A DNA stretch of 27,670 nt from JBFELU01 sp041551965 (GCA_041551965.1 JBFELU010000031.1:1-27670); one strand, 5' to 3'; positions 1 to 8,956 are shown, counted from the first letter of the stretch. Numbers and translations: made by a program. Notes: a model not told the origin generated them from the letters alone.

Positions 1-1
1 A

Positions 2-3000
2 CAACCCGGCCGCCTCATAGGTGATCGTTCCCGAGATCACCCCCGTCGCCGGGTCGAGAACCAGGCCCGCAGGCAATCCCGTCGCACTCCACGTGAGCAC
101 ATCGCCGTCGGGGTCCAAGCCGGCCACCGGCAGCGAGAGGGTGTCGCCCTCGGCCGAGGACTGGTTGCCCGGGTCGGTGACCGTGGGGGCTCGATTGATG
201 TCGGAAACCGCCCAGACGAAATCCACATCGGTCGCCAGCACCGGCGTGCCGTCGTCGGTGGCGGTCACCGTCACCGGATACAGCCCGGCCGCCTCATAGG
301 TGATCGTTCCCGAGATCACCCCCGTGGCCGGGTCGATTCCCAGGACGGGGGGCAAGCCGATCGCGCTCCAGAGCAGAGCGTCCCCATCCGGATCCGAACC
401 GCTCATGGCGAACGCCACCACATCGCCCTCGCTGCTCACCCGATCCCCGGGGTTGATGACGTTGGGAGCCCGATTGGTGTCGGTGACGGTCCAGGTGAAC
501 GGCACTCCGCCCGAGGCGGCCGGGATTCCGTCGTCGGTGGCGGTCACCGTCACCGAATACGGCGAGCCGGAGGCGGCGCCGAAGCCGACGTCGCCGGAGA
601 TGAGACCGGTGACCGCATCGATCGACAGCCCCGGCGGGAGACCCGACGCGCTCCAGGCGAATCCGTCGCCGTCGGGATCGGTCGCCGACATCGCCACCGA
701 CACCGTATCGCCTTCGGCGTTCGCCTGGTTCCCGGGTGAGTCGACCTGCGGTTCCCGATTCACGTTGGTGACCGTCCAGGTGAAGGTGTCGACGGCCTGA
801 TTGCCGACCGGATCGGTGGCGATCAAGGTGACCGGGTGGAGTCCCGCTGCGGTGTAGTCGATGGTCCCTGAGACCAGGCCGGTGTCGGCATCGATCGACA
901 ATCCCGGCGGGAGTCCGGTGGCCGAGTAGACGAGGGGATCACCGTTGGGATCGGTGGCCGGTGACGACAGCGACACCACAGTGGTCTCGGCATCGGTGCG
1001 GTTCCCGTGATCCTGACTGAAGACCGGGGGCCGCTCCACCTCGTCGGTCACCGTGGCTTCGTAGGCCGGGGGCCCGGCGTCGCTGGTCACGGTGACCCTG
1101 TTGACGATCTGATCCAAGGCCACCGGATCGTCGACCGTCACCTGGAAGCGGACCCGCAGCGTCTCGCCGGAATCCAGTCCCAGGCCGGTGGCCAGCGCCG
1201 GAGGAGGGCCTCCGCTGAGGGACAGCGCCGGCAACTCGATCACCGTGCTCCCGGCAACGTAGGTGGTCCCCGGTGGGGTGTCGTCGGTGACGGTGATCCC
1301 GGTCTGAGGAACCGCACCCGGGTTGGCGACGGTGATGGTGTACTCGACGACCTGGCCCGGGTCGACCCGGCCGCCGGCATCCGACGTCTTGGTGACTCCG
1401 AGGGGCACGGTCACGTCGGTGACGGTCCAGGTGAAGGCATCGGTGTCGAACAGCCCGCCGGGATCCTCTGCCCGCAACGTGACGGCGTAGGGGGAACCGG
1501 CGGCGGCGGTGAAGTCGACGACTCCGGCGATCCGCCCGGTTGCGGTGTTGATGCTGGTCCCCGGCGGTAGGCCGGTGGCCGAGTAAGAGAGGGTTTCCCC
1601 ATCGGGGTCGGTGGCCCCGGCATCGATGGAGACCGCATCCCCCTCGGCGTCGGTGCGGTCGCCGAGATCCTGGTCGAAAGCCGGGGCCCGGCCGGTGTCG
1701 GTCACCGTCCAGGTGAAGGTGTCGGTGTCGAACAGCCCGCCGGGGTCGGTGACTCGCAACTCCACCGAGTACGGCGAACTGCTCGACGCCGTGAACGAGA
1801 CGGTTCCCGAGATCAACCCGGTCGAGGGATTGATGGAGAGGCCGGGGGGCAGCCCGGTGGCGGAGTAGGTGAGCGAGCCTCCGTCGGGGTCGGTGGCCGG
1901 GGCCGGGAGCGACACCGAATCGCCCTCGGCATCGGCCCGATCCCCGAGATCCTGATCGAAGGACGGCCCCATGTTTCCGGGCCGAATCGTGACGGCGTCG
2001 ATCCGTTCCTTGTCGTCGGAGAGCCCCACATCGCCACCCTGGAACACCAGGGCGGCGTTGACAATGGCGGGATCGGCACCCAGCGAGGTTCGGGTGACGT
2101 CGAACTTGAAGACCTCCCGCTTGGCCACGTTCAGCCCGCCCGGTCCGACGGCATCGGCGTTCTCCATCGTGAGCAACACCGACCCGGCGGTGAGCACCCC
2201 GCCGAGGTCGTCGGCGACGAGGTGCACGCCCCACAGCTTGGAGTCCACTCCGGTGTCGATCTCGTCGAGCAGGATGGTGGGGGCACCGCTCGTCGTGCCG
2301 ACGCCGGCCGTGAGCGGCGCGTACAGCCACACGTCCTTCTCCTCGGCGCCGCCGGCTCGGGTGAACAGGAACGACCCGGCGCTCAAGGTCGCCTCTCCCA
2401 CCATCGTGTCCGCTTCGACGAGGCTCAGCCCTCGAATCTCGTTTCCGAGTGGAGCGTCGAGCACCACCTCCACCGTCCCGGCGCCGTAGTCCCCCGGCGC
2501 CGACGGCCGGAACCGCAGCACGTCGTCCTTGTCGATGTTGGTGCCGCTGGGGAGCGTCACGCTGCCGTTGTTGGCGAACAGCAGGTCGCCGGGCTGCACC
2601 GTCACCGAGGGACCGGAGCCGATGGTGACCGTACGGGTCACCAGGTGGAGCGCCTGCACGTCGTTGAATCCGAAGTCGGCGAGCGAGCCGAGGATCGAGA
2701 AGGTGCCGGCGGTGCCGGTGGGCTCGAGATCGAGGGTCGGTCCGCCGAACGACAGCACATCGGACTGGAACCAGTCCGTAAGCCCGGATGCACCGCTCCC
2801 GGTCACGTTGTCCCGGGTACTGAGCAGGAGGCCGGTGGACGGATTCACCGTCCAGGAGAAGGTGTCGATGTCGCTGTAGCCGGCGGGGTCTTCCACCCGC
2901 AGCGTCACCGACCACGGTGAGCCGGCGGCGACGCCATGGGGGATGGTGCCCCAGATCGTTCCGGTGAGCGGGTCGATCGCCAGGCCGGGGGGAAGCCCAC

Positions 3001-4477
3001 TGGCGGAGTAGCTGAGCGGATCGCCGTCGGGATCGCTGGCGGGGGCGGGGATCGACACGGCGGCTCCCTCGGCGTCCGCGCGGTCGGCGAGATCCTGATC
3101 GAAGGCCGGGGCATTGTTGGGGTTGCGGTCCCACAGGAACAGGAACGGCTGGTTCTTCACCTCCTTGGTGTCCGATTCCAGTTGGGTCGGAGCACCGAAG
3201 CTCGACCCATTCCACAGCGCCGCCGAGAGTTCGCGGTTGGAATCCTGCACCGAGAGCATGACCTGATCGGTGCCGGGCTGAGAATCGAGCACCATAGAGT
3301 TGGGAGGGTTGCCGAGATCGGGGCCGATTCCCTCGGCCGACCAGGTGCCGTTCCAGGTCTTGTAGCGGACGGTGTCCACCCCTTCGGCCCAGGTGGCGAG
3401 GAGGTCGCCCGACCCAGACTCGAAGGCGACGGTGACACCCGGGTAGACGTCGACGGGGCTGTTGGTGGCCGCCACCTCCTGGGCGGACCAGGTGGAACCA
3501 GTCCAAACCGTCAGCCAGAGGTCGCTCGCCCCGAATGTGCTGACTGCAAGAGCGATCCGATCGCTGGTGGGGTCGGCGGCGATCGACGTCCAGCGCGCCT
3601 CATCGGTGATTCCTGCCGGAGGCGCCACCGTCCCGGGCCCCAGCCACGCCGACCCGTTCCAGATCATGTAGCTGGGGCTGGCCGAGGAGGTGCCGAAGAC
3701 GACCAGGGCGTCGCCGCTCTGGTGCTCGTACGCCACATTGACGTCGGTGAGGTCGCCCCACCCGACGCCGCTGAGATCGACGCCGTTGCCCCACGCCGTG
3801 CCGTTCCACACCAGGGCGTAGTCGTGGCTGGCACTGGTACTCACCACCAGCACCATCTCATCACCGGTGGGATCGGCGGCGAGCTGCATCTGCTGCGGCT
3901 CGCCGCTCACCGGGACCGTCACGGTGTCGACCGGGCTCCAGGCCGAACCGTTCCACACCGAGTAGGAGATGCCCGTGGTACCCGTCGAGCCGTTGTTCCA
4001 CACCACGAGGGCGTCGCCGCTCTGCGACTCGTAGGCGACGTCGAACCCCCACCAGAAGGTCTCGGTCACCGTATCGGTGCGGTGGAAGGGGACCGGGCTC
4101 CAGGATCCGCCGCTCCAGATCTGGCCGGCGATATTGCCATCGTCGCGAACCCCGATCACGATTGCCTCGTCGCGGGTCGGCGAGGAGGCGCCCTGCATGA
4201 TCCTCAGTTTCCCCATATCCGCCGAGTCGACGGCTCCCCCGAAGCCCCCGGCATTCCACGGCGCATAGGCCGGTTTGTTGTTGTCCATGTTGCGCCACAT
4301 CGCCATGCCCGACGCACCCTGCGGCAAAGCCCCCGACGACCGGGTGAGCACCGGCGCCAGGCTGGCCGCCACCACGGCAACCGCGGCGAGGGCGAAGCCG
4401 ACCCTCCGCATGCGGGACAACGCAGCGCGGACCCGAGAGGCTCGCGCGGCCGAACGGTCACGGGAACGGATTCTCAC
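2..4477 (-). CDS. Giant secreted protein with N-terminal WNG-type repeats and seven He_PIG Ig-like repeats (3' end outside window)
   Basis: The minus-strand frame is open from a GTG at 4477 to the left edge: 1492 residues with no stop, so the C-terminus is missing. A basic N-terminus and a hydrophobic stretch (about residues 25-40) look like a signal peptide. Residues 50-450 carry recurring W-N-G-[ST]-x-W and 'SGDALVV' motifs, probably a beta-propeller-like lectin or sensor domain. Seven putative-Ig repeats follow, each with a GLPPGLSID-x-x-TG-x-ISGT-like core (starting near residues 455, 836, 930, 1150, 1238, 1333, 1427). A domain of about 290 residues that I do not recognise separates repeats 1 and 2; a DUF11-like domain ('VEYTITVANPG') lies between 3 and 4. 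AGGA six bases before 4477 supports this start; an in-frame GTG at 4495 is the alternative. Likely an adhesin or matrix protein. Other long reading frames across this region are shadows. Confidence 0.85.
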   Translation of the reverse strand, partial: MRIRSRDRSAARASRVRAALSRMRRVGFALAAVAVVAASLAPVLTRSSGALPQGASGMAMWRNMDNNKPAYAPWNAGGFGGAVDSADMGKLRIMQGASSPTRDEAIVIGVRDDGNIAGQIWSGGSWSPVPFHRTDTVTETFWWGFDVAYESQSGDALVVWNNGSTGTTGISYSVWNGSAWSPVDTVTVPVSGEPQQMQLAADPTGDEMVLVVSTSASHDYALVWNGTAWGNGVDLSGVGWGDLTDVNVAYEHQSGDALVVFGTSSASPSYMIWNGSAWLGPGTVAPPAGITDEARWTSIAADPTSDRIALAVSTFGASDLWLTVWTGSTWSAQEVAATNSPVDVYPGVTVAFESGSGDLLATWAEGVDTVRYKTWNGTWSAEGIGPDLGNPPNSMVLDSQPGTDQVMLSVQDSNRELSAALWNGSSFGAPTQLESDTKEVKNQPFLFLWDRNPNNAPAFDQDLADRADAEGAAVSIPAPASDPDGDPLSYSASGLPPGLAIDPLTGTIWGTIPHGVAAGSPWSVTLRVEDPAGYSDIDTFSWTVNPSTGLLLSTRDNVTGSGASGLTDWFQSDVLSFGGPTLDLEPTGTAGTFSILGSLADFGFNDVQALHLVTRTVTIGSGPSVTVQPGDLLFANNGSVTLPSGTNIDKDDVLRFRPSAPGDYGAGTVEVVLDAPLGNEIRGLSLVEADTMVGEATLSAGSFLFTRAGGAEEKDVWLYAPLTAGVGTTSGAPTILLDEIDTGVDSKLWGVHLVADDLGGVLTAGSVLLTMENADAVGPGGLNVAKREVFKFDVTRTSLGADPAIVNAALVFQGGDVGLSDDKERIDAVTIRPGNMGPSFDQDLGDRADAEGDSVSLPAPATDPDGGSLTYSATGLPPGLSINPSTGLISGTVSFTASSSSPYSVELRVTDPGGLFDTDTFTWTVTDTGRAPAFDQDLGDRTDAEGDAVSIDAGATDPDGETLSYSATGLPPGTSINTATGRIAGVVDFTAAAGSPYAVTLRAEDPGGLFDTDAFTWTVTDVTVPLGVTKTSDAGGRVDPGQVVEYTITVANPGAVPQTGITVTDDTPPGTTYVAGSTVIELPALSLSGGPPPALATGLGLDSGETLRVRFQVTVDDPVALDQIVNRVTVTSDAGPPAYEATVTDEVERPPVFSQDHGNRTDAETTVVSLSSPATDPNGDPLVYSATGLPPGLSIDADTGLVSGTIDYTAAGLHPVTLIATDPVGNQAVDTFTWTVTNVNREPQVDSPGNQANAEGDTVSVAMSATDPDGDGFAWSASGLPPGLSIDAVTGLISGDVGFGAASGSPYSVTVTATDDGIPAASGGVPFTWTVTDTNRAPNVINPGDRVSSEGDVVAFAMSGSDPDGDALLWSAIGLPPVLGIDPATGVISGTITYEAAGLYPVTVTATDDGTPVLATDVDFVWAVSDINRAPTVTDPGNQSSAEGDTLSLPVAGLDPDGDVLTWSATGLPAGLVLDPATGVISGTITYEAAGL
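5..325. repeat. Direct repeat encoding the last two visible Ig-like units
   Basis: Positions 5-46 and 284-325 are identical over 42 bases, and similarity continues on both sides. The offset is 279 bases, exactly 93 codons, which is one Ig-like repeat of the giant surface protein. The exact DNA match, set against third-position divergence among the other repeats, points to recent duplication or gene conversion between neighbouring units. Confidence 0.85.
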
Positions 4478-4535
4478 AGTGTTCCTATCGGCCACTCTTC
4501 GTATGAGGATGAGGGATCATTTGTCCCGGGTGCAG

Positions 4536-4544
4536 TGACTAGTC
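4536..4544. promoter_or_regulatory. ACTAGT-centred palindromic site upstream of the giant surface-protein gene
   Basis: The 79-base gap between the histidine-kinase stop and the surface-protein GTG contains the palindrome GACTAGTC (4537-4544). Read on the minus strand it continues as ACTAGTCACTG. This differs by one base from ACTAGTCAGTG at 11955-11965, directly before the diguanylate cyclase gene. The site is about 60 bases upstream of the start, so it could be a regulator site. No convincing -10/-35 pair or terminator was seen in the gap. Confidence 0.3.
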
Positions 4545-4556
4545 CCACCCGTCGAC

Positions 4557-6077
4557 TCAGCGCTCCCAGACGCCGCGAGGCTCCGGCGCGGCGGGAACCG
4601 GCGCCGCAACGGGGATCTCCGGGGCCCCCGAAGCCCCTCCCACACCACCGGCCTCCTCCAGGCTGCGGCGCTTGCGGTACAGCTCCGGCTCGGTGAAGCG
4701 GCCATTCGCTTCCTTCTCCGCCGAGAGCGGAATCCGCACCACGAACTTGGTCCAGCCCTTGCGGCGCTCGTACCACACCGCGCCGCCCATCCCCTCCGCC
4801 AGCGCCCGCACGATCGACAAGCCGAGACCGACGCTGCCGAGCACCAGCGGCATGTCGCCCTGGTGCAGGAAGCGCTCGAAGAGGCGGGAGCCGAGCTCCT
4901 CGGGGATCCCCTCGCCGTTGTCGGCGACGATCACCTCGTACCAGCCGCTCACCACCCGCCCGATGACCCGGATGTCCTCCCCCCCGTACTTGCGGGCGTT
5001 GGAGAGCAAGTTGCGGAGCACCTGGCGGATCCTCAGCCGATCGGATCGGATCGCAGCCGGATGGATGTCGACGGCGATCCGGGCACCCGCCTTCGTCATC
5101 GGCTCGACGACCTCGCGCACCTCTTCGAGGATCGACAGGGTCTCGAACTGGTAGTGAAGCGCACCGGCGTCGAGACGGGCCGTGGTCAGCAGGTCGTCGA
5201 CCATGCGGGAGAGATCGTGGGTCTCGCTGATGATCATCCCCACCATCTCCTGGGCCGAGGAACTCTGAACGACGACCGGGTCCTCCTCCAAGAGATGGGC
5301 CAAGCCGAAGATCGAGGTGAGCGGGGTGCGCAGCTCGTGGGATGCATTCGCCACGAACTCGTCCCGTGCGTGACCCAGGTCCTGCTCCGCCGCGAGCCGG
5401 ACCTCCAGTTCCGACTGCCGTTGCTGGCGTTTCGAGAGCTCCCGGTACACCACGATGATGGCCATCGGCACCAGGAACGCCACCAGGAACCGCACGATGT
5501 CGCCGACGCGGCCCATCAAGTTGTTGGCGGCCGCCACCTGCGTCGCCTGGAAGTCACGCTCCACCACCACTGCGGCGATGAACGCCCGGAAATCCGGATC
5601 GAGAGTCTGCGCCACATCGCGCGCCGCCTCGCTCTCGCCATCCTCGAGGTGCCCGAGGATCGTCGTCACCGTGGCCAGGAACTGGGAACCGGTCGTCTCG
5701 ATCTCAGCGGCCAGTCCCCCGGTCAGCTCGCCGAGCTCCTCCAGCCCCGACTCGAGATCGCCGAGCGCCAACCGAACGTCGTCCGCCGCCAGTTCGATCG
5801 CTCCCGCGGCGTCGAAGTTGAATTCGCTCTCCAAGAGCGAGAAGTGGGTGGCCAACCCGGTCTGGGCTCGGGCCACCGTGGCGGACCGCAGCGCCTCGTC
5901 GGCGTTGTGGAGCGCTTCGGCGTGTTTGGCGACACGCCGGGTTCCGTAGGCGATCGAGAACACCAGGGCGAAGATGAGGATGAGCCCGATGCCCACCCCG
6001 AGCGCGATCGCAGCCATCCGGGTGCGACGACCGGTGGCGCTCCTGGCGCGACGTCGCTTGCGTGAAGAGCGCATCAT
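4557..6077 (-). CDS. Membrane-bound sensor histidine kinase
   Basis: A 506-residue HATPase-type sensor kinase. A basic N-terminus leads to TM1 (about 22-45), then a mostly helical segment of about 145 residues outside the membrane, resembling a four-helix sensor, and TM2 (about 193-212). No HAMP domain is evident. The HisKA H-box has the phospho-acceptor H247 in 'SHELRTPLTSIFG'. The N-box is 'RNLLSNARKYGG' (N360), G1 is 'DNGEGIP' (386-392), the F-box is 'LFERF', and G2 is 'VGLGLSIVRALAEGMGG'. All catalytic boxes look intact. After the ATPase domain comes an unusual tail of about 50 residues rich in Glu, Ala and Pro. Two ATG codons stand in tandem (6077, 6074) with no strong Shine-Dalgarno sequence. 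It lies 40 bases after the baeRF-like gene on the same strand, so they may be co-transcribed. No response regulator is adjacent; the ligand is unknown. Confidence 0.93.
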   Translation of the reverse strand: MMRSSRKRRRARSATGRRTRMAAIALGVGIGLILIFALVFSIAYGTRRVAKHAEALHNADEALRSATVARAQTGLATHFSLLESEFNFDAAGAIELAADDVRLALGDLESGLEELGELTGGLAAEIETTGSQFLATVTTILGHLEDGESEAARDVAQTLDPDFRAFIAAVVVERDFQATQVAAANNLMGRVGDIVRFLVAFLVPMAIIVVYRELSKRQQRQSELEVRLAAEQDLGHARDEFVANASHELRTPLTSIFGLAHLLEEDPVVVQSSSAQEMVGMIISETHDLSRMVDDLLTTARLDAGALHYQFETLSILEEVREVVEPMTKAGARIAVDIHPAAIRSDRLRIRQVLRNLLSNARKYGGEDIRVIGRVVSGWYEVIVADNGEGIPEELGSRLFERFLHQGDMPLVLGSVGLGLSIVRALAEGMGGAVWYERRKGWTKFVVRIPLSAEKEANGRFTEPELYRKRRSLEEAGGVGGASGAPEIPVAAPVPAAPEPRGVWER

Positions 6078-6117
6078 CCGGTCTATCGACCCTCATCCGG
6101 GTCCGGTTGACCGGTTC

Positions 6118-7245
6118 CTACAAGCGGCTCACCTCGAAGCGCGTGAAGGCACCCACCCGCGCCGGGGTTATCGGCGACTCACCCACCACGTAGCGGACGG
6201 ACCCCCCGTCCGCTCTGGCCGCCTCCGCAACGGCATCGATGAGGTCGGGCACTCGCCGCATCGCCGAACCGCACGCCGGGCATGCGTCGCCGTCACGCAT
6301 CAGCCAGCCGCACTCGGTGCAGGCCAGACCGGCGACCGTGTCCACGGCGTTCACAACCAGGCGATCGATGGCGCGTTGGTTTGCCGCGTCGAGCACCCGA
6401 TCGAGCCCCAGGACCGCCCGGCTGCCGCCTCCGGCAGCGTCCATCAACTCGGCGACCATCCCCCGATCCACTCGTCGGTCGTGAGTGACCGCAACCTCGC
6501 GGCAGCGGTCCCTCACGTCCAAGGGGGACGCCGTGCGCGGATCGACCGCGAAGACCCCGGCCACCGGGACATCGGACGGTACCTCGGCCAGGAACGCCGA
6601 CGTGTTCTTGGGAGTGCCGCCGACCATGAGCAGATCGAACTCCCCGGCCCGGCCCAGCGTGGCGACCCGATTCGCCGTCGCCTTGAACAGCCTCCGAGCG
6701 ATCGTCCCCGCCCTCCCCCGCACCCGCTGCTCTGCATACCCGGAAAAACCGCCATAGTTGTCCTTGCGGACCTCCTCCTCGCCGAGCACCTCCCAGGCCT
6801 CGACTTCGCCCATCCAGAACCGATAGATCGAGGCGGTGCGACGGTCGACCACGACCGCGCAGAACCGGTGGAGATGCCCCAGCATGGACTCCAGTGGACC
6901 GAGGTAGGGGGCGGTGTCGACGACAGCGCGATCCCGCACCACCACCGGGAGCACCAGCCGCTCGTCGAGACCCGCTTCCCGGCACAGGAACACCGCCAAG
7001 CCGCGACCACCTCGGGGATCGCCGCCCAGACCCAGAACGGTGTCGATGTCGGCGATCAGGCTCCGCCCGGCAACGCCTCCGAGTCGATCCGCCATCTCTC
7101 GGGCGGGTCGTACCAGCGCCTTGAGGCGGGCCGGAGCCGGGCGAAAAGCCCCCAGATCCGGATCGAGACCCAGGTAGACGGACAGCACCGGGGCGTCCCC
7201 GGTGCCGATGCTGCGCAATCGTTCGACGTCCGCTCGGTCGAACAC
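6118..7245 (-). CDS. baeRF / eRF1-like (Vms1-Rv2629-type) protein with C-terminal zinc ribbon
   Basis: A 375-residue protein that fits the bacterial relatives of archaeal/eukaryal release factor 1 (baeRF families, including mycobacterial Rv2629). In the central domain a loop 'NYGGFSGYAEQR' (163-174), followed by a basic 'RVRGRAGTIARRLF' stretch, sits where eRF1 has its GGQ loop and related bacterial proteins have GGWSQ-type loops. The C-terminal domain carries a zinc ribbon with C309, C312, C322 and C325. Such proteins are known or proposed to act at ribosomes, in peptidyl-tRNA release or hibernation; the role here is inference. The GTG at 7245 is chosen because GGGGAGG lies 5 bases before it; the frame could extend to 7374 but that part is non-homologous-looking. 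A TAGCCT -10-like box is at 7275-7280. The gene diverges from ald. Confidence 0.75.
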   Translation of the reverse strand: MFDRADVERLRSIGTGDAPVLSVYLGLDPDLGAFRPAPARLKALVRPAREMADRLGGVAGRSLIADIDTVLGLGGDPRGGRGLAVFLCREAGLDERLVLPVVVRDRAVVDTAPYLGPLESMLGHLHRFCAVVVDRRTASIYRFWMGEVEAWEVLGEEEVRKDNYGGFSGYAEQRVRGRAGTIARRLFKATANRVATLGRAGEFDLLMVGGTPKNTSAFLAEVPSDVPVAGVFAVDPRTASPLDVRDRCREVAVTHDRRVDRGMVAELMDAAGGGSRAVLGLDRVLDAANQRAIDRLVVNAVDTVAGLACTECGWLMRDGDACPACGSAMRRVPDLIDAVAEAARADGGSVRYVVGESPITPARVGAFTRFEVSRL

Positions 7246-7385
7246 GAGACCTCCCCTCGCGAGCCCTCGATCTGAGGCTACGCGCAATCGGAGCCGGGGG
7301 TCGCAGAGCCCTCTCCCGGAAAGCCGTTTGCACCTGCAGCCCGCCGCAGTTCCTGGCAGGCTGATGCTGCACAAGGAGGGACCAC

Positions 7386-8501
7386 GTGATCGTCGGCGTA
7401 CCCACGGAGATCAAGCCGGACGAGTATCGCGTCGCCATGACACCTGTCGGCGTCCGGGAGCTGACCGCCCACGGCCACCGAGTGGTGATCCAGCAAGGCG
7501 CCGGGGAGGGATCCTCGATACCCGACGACGACTTCGCGGCGGTGGGCGCCGAGATCCTGCCTTCGGCAGCCGCCGTCTTCGAGACGGCCCGGTTGATCGT
7601 GAAGGTGAAGGAACCCCAGCCCGCCGAGATCGCCATGCTCGGGCCCGATCATGTGCTGTTCACCTACCTGCACCTGGCCGCATACCCGGACGAGGCCAAG
7701 GGTCTGGTCGGCTGCGGAACCACTGCGATCGCCTATGAGACCGTGCAGTTGCCCTCAGGAGCCCTCCCCCTGCTGGCTCCGATGAGCGAGATCGCCGGCC
7801 GCATGGCCACCCAGGCCGGGGCCCACCACCTGGAGCGCCCCCATGGTGGCCGAGGGGTCCTGATCGGCGGCGTTCCCGGCGTGCATCCGGCCAACGTCGT
7901 CGTCATCGGAGCCGGGATGGCGGGAACCAACGCCGCCATGGTCGCCGCCGGCATGGGAGCCCACGTGACCATCCTCGACCTCAACGTCGATCGGCTCCGC
8001 CATCTCGATGAGCTCTCCTGGGGAGGCATCATCACCGTCCGCTCCTCGATTCAGGCGATCGAAGAATCCGTGGTCGACGCCGACCTGGTGGTCGGAGCGG
8101 TGCTGGTACCCGGGGCCCGGGCCCCGGTCGTCGTGCCCGAGGACCTGGTGAGGACGATGAACCCCGGCAGTGTCATCGTCGACATCTCGATCGATCAGGG
8201 GGGCTGCATCGCCACCGCCAGGGAGACCACGCACCACGATCCGATCTACATCGAACACGACGTGATCCACTACGCGGTGGGCAACATTCCCGGGGCGGTT
8301 CCCCGCACCGCCACCTACGCCCTCACCAACGCCACCCTCCCCTACACGGTGGCGCTGGCCGACGGGGTCACGTCGGCGCTGCAGCATCACCCCGAGTTGG
8401 TCGACGGCGTGAATGTGGTCGGAGGCACGGTCACCAACCCGGCCGTGGCCGAGTCTCTCGACATGGAATTCGCCGATCCGCTCGCCGCCCTCGGCGCCTA
8501 G
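7386..8501 (+). CDS. ald: Alanine dehydrogenase
   Basis: A 371-residue NAD-dependent alanine dehydrogenase, interconverting L-alanine and pyruvate plus ammonia, in the cytoplasm. The N-terminus 'MIVGVPTEIKPDEYRVAMTP' is the family hallmark. Key residues are K75 in 'KVKEP', H96 in 'TYLHLAA', the dinucleotide-binding 'VVIGAGMAGTNAA', and 'IDQGG'. Length equals that of the mycobacterial enzyme. The GTG start has a strong AAGGAGG placed 6 bases upstream. The gene diverges from the baeRF-like gene across a 140-base region and converges on DUF2017: its TAG (8499-8501) and the opposing TAG (8500-8498) share one CTAG. In related bacteria the enzyme is linked to nitrogen use and redox balance under low oxygen. 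Identification is secure. Confidence 0.97.
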   Translation: MIVGVPTEIKPDEYRVAMTPVGVRELTAHGHRVVIQQGAGEGSSIPDDDFAAVGAEILPSAAAVFETARLIVKVKEPQPAEIAMLGPDHVLFTYLHLAAYPDEAKGLVGCGTTAIAYETVQLPSGALPLLAPMSEIAGRMATQAGAHHLERPHGGRGVLIGGVPGVHPANVVVIGAGMAGTNAAMVAAGMGAHVTILDLNVDRLRHLDELSWGGIITVRSSIQAIEESVVDADLVVGAVLVPGARAPVVVPEDLVRTMNPGSVIVDISIDQGGCIATARETTHHDPIYIEHDVIHYAVGNIPGAVPRTATYALTNATLPYTVALADGVTSALQHHPELVDGVNVVGGTVTNPAVAESLDMEFADPLAALGA

Positions 8502-8956
8502 TCGAGGGCCGCCGCCAGCTCCGAGATCAGGGTCTCCTGGAGGTAGCCGAGGAGGCGCAGCATGCTCAGCTCCAGGGTCTCGTCGCCGGCTCGCCCCTCC
8601 CAACCGTCCTCCTCGATGCCGAGCCGCGCCGCCAGCCCGAGACGAGCCCCGCCGATGAGCCGCATCCACGCCTCGGCTTCCGGCAGCGTCAGGACCTCGC
8701 GCTCCAGCGAATCCCGAAAGAGGCGCCGGTCGGTCCGCCGAGCATCATCGAGCATCCCGCCGGTGAGCTCCTGATAGCGACGCTCGGACCGCGGGTCGCT
8801 GCGATGCACCGTCCCCCGCTCGGTGGCCCACGATGGACCCCCGTCGTCGAGGCGAATGCCCTCGGTGAGATCGGGGATGGCCCGCAGCAGCTCCCGCTCG
8901 GCGTCGGCGAGCCGGACCTCCACCATCCCGCCCCGGAGCCGGAACGGATCCCTCAC
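8498..8956 (-). CDS. DUF2017 family protein (clpS neighbour)
   Basis: A 152-residue protein matching DUF2017, an actinobacterial family of unknown function commonly encoded next to clpS. Typical signs are 'LRAIPDLTEGI' near the N-terminus, 'RRYQELTGGML' in the middle, and 'EAEAWMRLIGGARLGLAARLGIEEDGWE', then a helical 'LRLLGYLQETLI' end. The GTG start at 8956 overlaps the clpS stop as GTGA (8956-8953), indicating translational coupling; an ATG ten codons in is a less likely start. Its stop codon overlaps that of ald. The conserved placement suggests a role with ClpS in the N-degron/Clp protease pathway, but no activity can be read from the sequence. Confidence 0.82.
   Translation of the reverse strand: MRDPFRLRGGMVEVRLADAERELLRAIPDLTEGIRLDDGGPSWATERGTVHRSDPRSERRYQELTGGMLDDARRTDRRLFRDSLEREVLTLPEAEAWMRLIGGARLGLAARLGIEEDGWEGRAGDETLELSMLRLLGYLQETLISELAAALD

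Noticed and set aside
939..3506. 855-codon minus-strand frame
   Set aside because: It is Arg/His/Gly-rich and domain-free; the overlapping minus-strand frame from 4477 gives clear Ig-like repeats. It is a shadow of that gene.
2936..4696. 586-codon plus-strand frame
   Set aside because: Composition is biased to Arg, Gly, His and Pro and it runs antisense to the surface-protein gene with no domain or ribosome-binding site.
6103..6114. Short palindrome CCGGTTGACCGG between the baeRF and histidine kinase genes
   Set aside because: Only 5 bp per arm, common in GC-rich DNA, and without a U-run; not enough for a terminator or an operator call.
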